This document shows positions 6,090 to 11,300 of a stretch of DNA of 11,300 nucleotides, in pieces; position 1 is the first letter of the stretch, and each line of letters begins with the position of its first letter. The stretch is from Gammaproteobacteria bacterium. Its GTDB lineage: Bacteria > Pseudomonadota > Gammaproteobacteria > S012-40. The stretch spans positions 1 through 11,300 of the forward strand of contig JAOUPJ010000097.1 in assembly GCA_029879945.1 (NCBI GenBank), in the 5' to 3' direction. A program made the position numbers and the translations under genes. The notes under the pieces were generated by a model, which saw only the letters and a program-made list of their open reading frames with translations, was not told where the DNA came from and did no database searches.

Positions 6090-8357
6090 ATGTATAAGAA
6101 TAAGCAAAGCGATGTCCGGCTCCTGTTCTACGGGTTTTTAGCCATTTTCATGGTGGTCGTTGCGCTATCGTTTGGCGCGCTCTTCTACATTTCCTCTCTC
6201 AATGATAGAACACAAGACATCGTAGAAAATAATAACGTTAAGACCACGCTATCTATCACCATGCGTGATTCCATACGTAAACGCCAGATTTCCATACGCA
6301 GCATTTTCCTCAACGAAGACATTTTTCTGCGCGAGCAAGAACGGCTTCACTTTTTCGAACATGGCGTTGAATTTATCGAAGCTAGAGAACAACTGGACAA
6401 AATGCAACTAACTCCGGCCGAGAAAATCATATTCGATCAAGTTATAGAAGCCACTAAACTCGCCTACCCCATGCAAAACAAGCTGGTTGATATTGCTCTG
6501 GAAGACGTCTCTAAAGACGAGATAAACGAAATTATACAGAAAGCCTTTCTTGCCCAGAGCGAAGTGATGAGCCATTTGAATGAAATGGTGGATCTGCAAC
6601 GCAAAACAACCGAAGAAATTCTCAACGAAAATAGAGACACCTACCAACAAGCCATGTTGCTGTTAAGTTTTACAACCGCAATCGGTGCAGCAATTATTTT
6701 GGTAATTGGCGTGTATGTGTTTAGACACACCAAGATGCAAATGGCAGAGATGCGAGATCTGGCACTCTTTCCCTATGAAGACCCCTTTCCGGTCATGCGT
6801 ATATCAGAAAAAGGCGTTTTGCTGTATGCAAATCCTGCCAGTGAAATATTTCTAAAGGACTGGAGTATTGAAGTCGGGGAAACCATTCCTAGAGACTGGT
6901 ATCGCATTATCACCTCTTCCAGCAGCAATGAGTACGAGGTGGAACTGGGTGGCACCATTTTTCTCATGTACATCAGTTTTGTTAAAGAAGGGAACTATTA
7001 CAATCTCTATGGAAACGATATTACAGACAGAGAAAACCTCAAACGGGAATTGGCCTATCAGGCTAGCCATGACCCATTAACCGATCTACTCAATCGTAGA
7101 GAATTTGAAGAGCAGTTGGCTCTGGCACGTCAATCGGCCATAGAAAAGAGCCAAATGCACTCGCTGCTCTATATCGACCTGGATCAGTTTAAAGTGGTCA
7201 ACGACACCTGCGGCCATATCGCGGGTGATAGTCTGCTAAAAGAGGTGTCAAAGGCCCTGATACGGCGCACACGTTCCGTAGATACGGTTGCCCGCCTGGG
7301 TGGAGACGAATTCGGTATCATTCTCAATTGTTGCAACTTTGATAACGCCATTCAAATTGCCGAAACGATTAAAGATCAAATCTCCAAGCTCAATTTCCAG
7401 TGGGAAGACAAGCGCTTCGACATAGGTGCCAGCATTGGAGTCGTTCCGATTTCAGCCACCAGCGAACTGATTACGGAGTTATTGGCGGCGGCAGACAGTG
7501 CCTGCTACCTGGCCAAGGAACGGGGCAGAAATCGTATTCACGCCACCATGGCGGGCGATATAAGCGTTGCCAAACATCGAGGACAGATGAACTGGATCTC
7601 CAAGATCAATCACGCGATTGAAAGCAATAATTTTTGCCTGTTTGGACAAAGCATCGTTTCAATCAATAACAACAAAAAGGTCAAATACAAAGAGGTTCTG
7701 GTAAGGCTGATTGACCAAGGCCAAATTGTCACTCCAAATCATTTTATACCTGCCGCAGAGCGCTATAATGTCATGCCATTGATAGACAAGTGGGTCATTA
7801 ACACCTTCTTTGAAAACATACTACTGCCCACATTGAACAGCGACGAAGAAGAAATAGGCTATGCCATTAACCTCTCGGGTCAAAGTTTGAATGACCAAAA
7901 TCTTACTTCATTCGTAATTGAATATTTTAAACAACATCCCGAAGTTGCGCGGCGTGTCTGCTTTGAAATAACAGAAACCGCTGCCATCTCAAATTTGCGC
8001 GTTGCTACCCGATTTATTAGTAAAACGAAAAGTCTCGGCTGTAAATTTGCGCTTGATGATTTCGGCAATGGCTTAAGTTCATTTAGCTACCTAAAAAATA
8101 TCGATGTGGACTTTATTAAAATCGACGGCATGTTTGTTAAAGAGGCATTTAAAAACAGACTCGATCGAGCAATGATTGAAGCCATATCTAACGTGGGCCA
8201 TGAAATGGGCATTGAAATTATTGCTGAGTTTGTGGAAAACACAGAAACAATCGAATGCCTTAAAGAGATTGGTGTGGATTATATTCAAGGTTATGTCATT
8301 GACCGCCCCGCGCTACTCTATTCCAAGCAACTGGCAAAAGTAGAGAACAATATATAA
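6090..8357 (+). CDS. Membrane-bound GGDEF-EAL cyclic-di-GMP turnover protein
   Basis: A 755-residue inner-membrane signalling protein. From the ATG at 6090: transmembrane helix at about 10-34, a helical periplasmic sensor (35-187) resembling four-helix-bundle chemoreceptor domains, a second transmembrane helix (188-211), a PAS-like region (about 228-312), GGDEF (about 320-485) and EAL (about 500-745). The diguanylate cyclase signature is intact (RLGGDEF, motif at 404-408), with an RSVD inhibitory site (395-398) five residues before it. The phosphodiesterase residues also appear present: EVL (535-537), N594 in NLSG, E626, DDFG (656-659), KID (677-679), AEFVEN (712-717) and QGY (733-735). Both making and breaking c-di-GMP are therefore possible; the net activity cannot be read. 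A GTG at 6054 would add 12 residues, but the ATG gives a more usual start immediately before the first helix. It is divergent from the lipoprotein cytochrome, with promoters in the short spacer. Confidence 0.93.
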   Translation: MYKNKQSDVRLLFYGFLAIFMVVVALSFGALFYISSLNDRTQDIVENNNVKTTLSITMRDSIRKRQISIRSIFLNEDIFLREQERLHFFEHGVEFIEAREQLDKMQLTPAEKIIFDQVIEATKLAYPMQNKLVDIALEDVSKDEINEIIQKAFLAQSEVMSHLNEMVDLQRKTTEEILNENRDTYQQAMLLLSFTTAIGAAIILVIGVYVFRHTKMQMAEMRDLALFPYEDPFPVMRISEKGVLLYANPASEIFLKDWSIEVGETIPRDWYRIITSSSSNEYEVELGGTIFLMYISFVKEGNYYNLYGNDITDRENLKRELAYQASHDPLTDLLNRREFEEQLALARQSAIEKSQMHSLLYIDLDQFKVVNDTCGHIAGDSLLKEVSKALIRRTRSVDTVARLGGDEFGIILNCCNFDNAIQIAETIKDQISKLNFQWEDKRFDIGASIGVVPISATSELITELLAAADSACYLAKERGRNRIHATMAGDISVAKHRGQMNWISKINHAIESNNFCLFGQSIVSINNNKKVKYKEVLVRLIDQGQIVTPNHFIPAAERYNVMPLIDKWVINTFFENILLPTLNSDEEEIGYAINLSGQSLNDQNLTSFVIEYFKQHPEVARRVCFEITETAAISNLRVATRFISKTKSLGCKFALDDFGNGLSSFSYLKNIDVDFIKIDGMFVKEAFKNRLDRAMIEAISNVGHEMGIEIIAEFVENTETIECLKEIGVDYIQGYVIDRPALLYSKQLAKVENNI

Positions 8358-8371
8358 TAATATTCTTAAAC

Positions 8372-8388
8372 AAAAAAAATACTTTTTT
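8372..8388 (+). terminator. Weak A/T hairpin after the GGDEF-EAL gene
   Basis: A run of eight A (8372-8379) and a run of six T (8383-8388), separated by TAC, can fold back. The stem has no G-C pairs, so it would be weak, but a T-tract follows. It is a tentative terminator. Confidence 0.25.
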
Positions 8389-8394
8389 ACTCTG

Positions 8395-8422
8395 TTTATT
8401 TTTCCTCGGCTTTGTCTATACT
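8395..8422 (+). promoter_or_regulatory. Possible promoter of the small acidic protein gene
   Basis: TATACT (8417-8422) is a good -10 hexamer. The matching -35 (TTTATT, 8395-8400, 16-base spacer) is poor. The leader would be only about 20 bases and would contain the ribosome binding site. Confidence 0.35.
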
Positions 8423-8435
8423 GAGCTTAGACTAG

Positions 8436-8441
8436 AGGAGG
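8436..8441 (+). promoter_or_regulatory. Strong ribosome binding site
   Basis: A full AGGAGG seven bases before the ATG at 8449, the best Shine-Dalgarno sequence in the window. It suggests the small acidic protein is made at a good level. Confidence 0.8.
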
Positions 8442-8448
8442 AATTGCT

Positions 8449-8760
8449 ATGAAACCACAAGATCTTCCCAATGAGGGAGACTGGTATAAAGACACGGAGA
8501 GTTCCCTTTTTCAGATTATCGCCGTTGACAGTTTCAATGAACTGATTGAAATTCAATACGTTGACGGAGAGATCGGCGAATTGGAATTTGAAAATTGGTT
8601 TAGTAAAACGCATCACCAGGCGAGTGATCCCAATGATTGGCGACTGGTTTTTGACGAAGAGCAAGAAGAAGAATGGACCCTGCAAGACGAGTATGTAGAG
8701 CAAGTGGTTGCAAGGCCTTGGGAAGAAATCGATTCGGATATCTATCAATCCATTTATTAG
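8449..8760 (+). CDS. Small acidic protein, DUF6763-like
   Basis: A 103-residue, strongly acidic soluble protein with no signal peptide or membrane segment. The N-terminal half (WYKDTESSLFQIIAVD, then IEIQYVDGEIGELEFENW) looks like a small beta-rich domain. The C-terminal half is dominated by Glu and Asp (FDEEQEEEW, PWEEIDSD). From memory, the pattern of a WY near the start, IEIQY-DGEI-EL, and a following DW resembles a small conserved gammaproteobacterial family labelled DUF6763, whose function is unknown; I could not verify this by search. Its own promoter-like sequence and very strong ribosome binding site indicate a separately and well-expressed gene rather than part of the GGDEF-EAL operon. 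It converges with the beta-propeller lipoprotein gene. The opposite-strand frames over this region have no domain-like character and were rejected. Confidence 0.85.
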   Translation: MKPQDLPNEGDWYKDTESSLFQIIAVDSFNELIEIQYVDGEIGELEFENWFSKTHHQASDPNDWRLVFDEEQEEEWTLQDEYVEQVVARPWEEIDSDIYQSIY

Positions 8761-8773
8761 TTACAAAAAAATA

Positions 8774-8789
8774 GCGCCCTTGCGGGCGC
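8774..8789 (-). terminator. Intrinsic terminator of the beta-propeller lipoprotein gene
   Basis: GCGCCC (8774-8779) and GGGCGC (8784-8789) form a perfect six-pair G-C stem with a TTGC loop. On the minus strand it is followed by TATTTTTTT, giving a classical rho-independent terminator 33 bases past the lipoprotein stop. On the plus strand no T-run follows, so it should act mainly on the minus-strand message. Confidence 0.85.
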
Positions 8790-8822
8790 ATTGAGGAGGT
8801 TGTATAGCTTCGCGTATCAAAA

Positions 8823-10190
8823 CTAGTTATCTGTCTCGTCGTCATCGTCGTGGTAGTATTCTGCGTGTAATTCGTTATCTGAATTTTTTCCACTTACGTT
8901 GACTTTAACAATCTTCAGTCCACCTAGACCACTCGCCACATAAAGGAGCTTCTTGCGGTACACCACGTGATTAGCAGACTCGCTTACACCAAATTGTAAC
9001 TGGCCAACGATTTCGAGTGCATCGACTGCGCAGCCGTTTCCGATTCTTGTCACTTCATCATCATGATGCTTGTTGAAGTCTTTGGCTGCCAAAGCCATAT
9101 AGATTCCTGCTTCCCCATTGCTCATAAAAAGGGCGCGCTTGTAGGCCGAAACACTATTGGTGACGGTTTTAGAAAAATGAAGTCCAGCTATTATTGGCTG
9201 TGGAAACTCTTTAATCACTGTACCGTCATTCATGCAAACAATCTTGGTTCCACCATCGCCCAGCCCTAAGAATGCGATATCTTTTTTGATTTCCACAGTT
9301 GACTTGGAATCTTGAATTGTTGCAGCACCAGGAAAAGAGAAATCTTTACCAGGAAGGATAGCGCCCGAGTCTCGATCAAACACGACTAGGCGGGCGGCAG
9401 TACCATCACGTGTTTCTCCTGATATGGCAGCCACTTTTGACCCTTTGTTGGTATCAACACCACGAGCATTGTCAAAATTAATCATAGTTGACAGTGATAG
9501 GTCTGATCTATTCAGCACCGATACATAGCCAAGCTCTGCACCCGAAGTCACATACACATAACCACCCGCCACGTCTACGTCGGTAGCCGCAAAACTCGGT
9601 ATATCAATAAGAGTACTCTCGCTGGAAACTTTTCCACCAAGGACGCTGAAACGTTCCAACATAGCAGGAGTGCTCAGATTGGGGTTGCTAGAACCACCTG
9701 CCAGGTATACATCATCACGATGTATTGTCATGGCGTGCACGTCTGTGTCTTTCACTATGGCACTGGAAACCAGTTTGGGATTATCTGGGTTAGAGACATC
9801 GATTATCTCAACCCCACCTATAAACTGTTCGCCGTTCATGTTATAGCTTACATAGGCGTAGTCGCCTCGCACGCGTACTTCAGTAGCCTGTAGCACGTTA
9901 CCATCTACCACCGGTGAAGCCACTTCAGCGACCAGGGTAAGTGTTGCACTATCACCCACGGCAAACGTGGGAGCACTGGCAATCCCTTCACCACCTGGCA
10001 GTGCGCCTTTAGCGGGTGGGGTATCCAATGGAATGTCTGTATTCGGTCTAGTCACGCGCTGTGCCAGCACCGCTTCGTCGTTCTCTATTACTAAACGCAC
10101 ATTCTCCTCTACCTCAGGTTTTTGCGCACAAGCCGCAACAAACAATAGAGGAAAAAGAATCAGTCCAGATTTGAAATTTGTATTCGCCAT
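8823..10190 (-). CDS. Beta-propeller lipoprotein, LVIVD-repeat type
   Basis: A 455-residue envelope lipoprotein of unknown ligand. The ATG at 10190 starts a lipoprotein signal (MANTNFKSGLILFPLLFVAAC) with VAAC lipobox; AAGGTG lies eight bases before it, which favours it over the in-frame GTG at 10211. The +2 Ala is consistent with outer-membrane sorting. After an acidic, Pro-containing linker (about 25-65), the body is a series of short beta-strand units, such as VRGDYAYVSY, VEIIDVSNPDNPKLV, VAGGYVYVTSG and KKLLYVASGLGGLKIVKV. VEIIDVSNP is the hallmark of LVIVD repeats, which build beta-propellers. The extreme C-terminus has HDDDDETDN, a compact acidic tail. Such propellers usually bind partners or surfaces rather than catalyse. 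It has its own terminator and a 170-base upstream spacer, so it is probably monocistronic. Confidence 0.85.
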   Translation of the reverse strand: MANTNFKSGLILFPLLFVAACAQKPEVEENVRLVIENDEAVLAQRVTRPNTDIPLDTPPAKGALPGGEGIASAPTFAVGDSATLTLVAEVASPVVDGNVLQATEVRVRGDYAYVSYNMNGEQFIGGVEIIDVSNPDNPKLVSSAIVKDTDVHAMTIHRDDVYLAGGSSNPNLSTPAMLERFSVLGGKVSSESTLIDIPSFAATDVDVAGGYVYVTSGAELGYVSVLNRSDLSLSTMINFDNARGVDTNKGSKVAAISGETRDGTAARLVVFDRDSGAILPGKDFSFPGAATIQDSKSTVEIKKDIAFLGLGDGGTKIVCMNDGTVIKEFPQPIIAGLHFSKTVTNSVSAYKRALFMSNGEAGIYMALAAKDFNKHHDDEVTRIGNGCAVDALEIVGQLQFGVSESANHVVYRKKLLYVASGLGGLKIVKVNVSGKNSDNELHAEYYHDDDDETDN

Positions 10191-10250
10191 AACAACCACA
10201 CCTTCTACCACAGGTTAATTCCGGTTATCGGACGATCACTTTAAAAAAAT

Positions 10251-10310
10251 AGTGTGAATTGGTTTGAAGTTTTTTATAGGCAGAGAAAAAACTGTTAATG
10301 GGTTCACACT
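10251..10310. repeat. 8-bp inverted repeat in the spacer upstream of the lipoprotein gene
   Basis: AGTGTGAA (10251-10258) and TTCACACT (10303-10310) are exact reverse complements 44 bases apart. They bracket an A/T-rich stretch that contains a TATAAA-like -10 on the minus strand (10273-10278). Spaced half-sites around a promoter could bind a dimeric or looping regulator. Chance cannot be excluded. Confidence 0.3.
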
Positions 10311-10360
10311 TAGGGTGCTACTCAAACAGTTAGGAGGGATTTAGGACTGACTCTGCAGTA

Positions 10361-10576
10361 TTAGAGGGTGGTTCTGCGAATGTAGGCCGGTGTTTCCTGG
10401 GTCCTTTTTACGCTGTCTTCACGATCAAACAGGTAACTTTCCCGTTCACCATACACCCGAACAGCCGTATTGCCGCCGGTCTTGATCATAAGATCCCCTT
10501 CCAGGGAATAGAATCTTTCCTGAACACGGATATTTCCAAATTTGACCCAAAGGGGTTTTTGATCTCTTGGCAGCAT
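10361..10576 (-). CDS. Small protein of unknown function (71 residues)
   Basis: I do not recognise this protein by name. It starts MLPRDQKPLWVKFGNIRV and continues through ERFYSLEGDLMIKTGG and AVRVYGERESYLF to an Arg/Thr-rich end (TPAYIRRTTL). It has no signal peptide or membrane segment, is basic, and looks like a compact beta-rich fold. The balanced composition, with aromatic and Gly residues in turn-like positions, argues for a real coding frame, and no competing frame covers the stretch. Against it, no clear Shine-Dalgarno sequence precedes the ATG at 10576. It lies divergent from the iorA-like gene with 159 bases between them, so the two may share regulatory sequence. The phrase GDLMIKT suggests a small family with a fixed core, which would need a search to test. 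Confidence 0.6.
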   Translation of the reverse strand: MLPRDQKPLWVKFGNIRVQERFYSLEGDLMIKTGGNTAVRVYGERESYLFDREDSVKRTQETPAYIRRTTL

Positions 10577-10601
10577 AGTCGGTAACGGTCCATTTGTTTT
10601 T

Positions 10602-10630
10602 TTGACACTATGCCCTACTGAGATTAAATA
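10602..10630 (+). promoter_or_regulatory. Probable sigma70 promoter of the iorA-like gene
   Basis: A perfect TTGACA -35 (10602-10607) lies 17 bases from TAAATA (10625-10630), or 16 from TTAAAT. The start point near 10637 would give a leader of about 100 bases. The -10 region sits within an inverted repeat, TTAAA-TATCG-TTTAA (10624-10638), which could be an operator. Confidence 0.5.
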
Positions 10631-10735
10631 TCGTTTAACGCCTCAACACGTGATCTGGTCTTAGTCTAAGCCTTCCAGCCCGGTTCAATATTTGCGTTAT
10701 ACGTCTATTTAATAGTCCCGTAGCATCGATCAACC

Positions 10736-11300
10736 ATGGAAAAGCAGATACTTGCCGACGGCAACCAGATCATCGCCAGCGCCGCGCTGGATGCGGGCAT
10801 TGATTTCTTCACCCACTACCCGGGCTCACCGGTAAATCGCGTAGCAAACGCCCTGGAAAGGCACAAGCCCAACGATCTCGTCATCAATAATGCTCTGAAT
10901 GAACACGTCAGCACCCTGTCTGCCATGGGCGCAAGCCTTTGTGGCGCCCGCTCACTGGTCGTGATGAAGCATGTGGGGCTCAATATCGCCGCAGACCCAC
11001 TCAATTACTCAGCCGTGTGTAAAATCCGTGGCGGCATGGTGGTCGTAGTGGGAACCGATCCCGGGGCTCGCTCCAGCACCGGAGAAGAAGACGTTCACTG
11101 GTATGCGCCCCAATTCAATCTTCCACTGCTGGAGCCAGCCACGCCGCAAGGCTTGTACGATAGTATAAAAGAAGGATTCGAGATTTCAGAGCGCCACAGG
11201 CTGCCGGTGCTGGTTTTTGTCCCGGGCAGGCTGGCCTATCAATCGGGACTGGTTCAGCGTTCTGCAACAAGTCGCCAACAAAGATCTTTTTCTTTTGAAA
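10736..11300 (+). CDS. iorA: Indolepyruvate ferredoxin oxidoreductase alpha subunit-like protein, N-terminal part
   Basis: The first 188 residues of a thiamine-diphosphate-dependent 2-oxoacid:acceptor oxidoreductase; the rest lies beyond the window. It starts MEKQILADGNQIIASAALDAG, matching the GNxAIAxGALEAG opening of IorA, followed by FFTHYPGSPVN, NEHVSTLSAMGASLCGARSL, MKHVGLNIAADPLNYSAV, and GGMVVVVGTDPGARSSTGEED. The MKHVGLN and DPG-SS-E-ED segments are typical of the IorA pyrimidine-binding domain. IorA with IorB oxidatively decarboxylates aryl-pyruvates from aromatic amino acids to aryl-acetyl-CoA, reducing ferredoxin; related enzymes use other 2-oxoacids. The ATG at 10736 is chosen because it fits the family N-terminus, although no good ribosome binding site precedes it. 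The segment appears more G+C-rich than the preceding genes. The substrate and the presence of iorB cannot be judged here. Confidence 0.85.
   Translation, partial: MEKQILADGNQIIASAALDAGIDFFTHYPGSPVNRVANALERHKPNDLVINNALNEHVSTLSAMGASLCGARSLVVMKHVGLNIAADPLNYSAVCKIRGGMVVVVGTDPGARSSTGEEDVHWYAPQFNLPLLEPATPQGLYDSIKEGFEISERHRLPVLVFVPGRLAYQSGLVQRSATSRQQRSFSFE

Noticed and set aside
10736..11300. Higher G+C of the iorA-like segment as a sign of horizontal transfer
   Set aside because: The shift is by eye only, the segment is short, and there is no mobile gene, tRNA or repeat at the boundary. Conserved metabolic genes often differ in composition from neighbours.
1..11300. Possible defence, phage or biosynthetic island
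   Set aside because: The recognisable genes are housekeeping, signalling or envelope functions. No nuclease, toxin-antitoxin pair, integrase, transposase or CRISPR repeat was seen on either strand.

Overview
The window reads as ordinary chromosomal DNA of a Gram-negative bacterium, most likely a free-living, respiring gammaproteobacterium. The evidence is lipoproteins with bacterial lipoboxes, a protein that looks like an outer-membrane barrel, periplasmic c-type cytochromes, a DeaD/CsdA-type helicase with a DbpA-like tail, a membrane GGDEF-EAL protein, and a small acidic protein resembling DUF6763. Base composition looks moderate and fairly AT-rich between genes. The last 560 bases look visibly richer in G+C. 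I see no rRNA, tRNA, CRISPR array, insertion sequence, integrase or phage gene.

Layout, left to right. (1) The first residues of a secreted PstS-like substrate-binding protein on the minus strand (1-161), cut by the window edge, with a possible promoter at 185-214. (2) A plus-strand TPR/glycosyltransferase-like protein (385-2259). (3) An unrecognised exported protein ending like an outer-membrane barrel (2359-3273), with an 11-bp inverted repeat in the spacers on either side. (4) A DEAD-box RNA helicase (3412-5145), followed directly by a monohaem cytochrome c (5142-5576). The cytochrome's signal peptide is only complete if translation starts at a CTG overlapping the helicase stop. (5) A convergent lipoprotein cytochrome c (5674-6021, minus). 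(6) Divergent from it, a two-membrane-span GGDEF-EAL cyclic-di-GMP protein (6090-8357, plus). (7) A small acidic protein with a strong ribosome binding site (8449-8760). (8) A clear hairpin terminator (8774-8789) for a minus-strand beta-propeller lipoprotein of the LVIVD type (8823-10190). (9) A 71-residue minus-strand protein (10361-10576), divergent from (10) the start of an indolepyruvate ferredoxin oxidoreductase alpha subunit (iorA-like, 10736 to the window end), which has a good TTGACA promoter.

Functionally this is a mixed neighbourhood rather than one pathway. The themes are RNA remodelling, extracytoplasmic electron transfer by small cytochromes, cyclic-di-GMP signalling, and envelope proteins of unknown job. 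I did not find a convincing new defence, mobile or biosynthetic system. The observations most worth a second look are the non-canonical start of the helicase-coupled cytochrome, the orphan exported protein with its flanking repeat, and the small conserved-looking protein opposite iorA.
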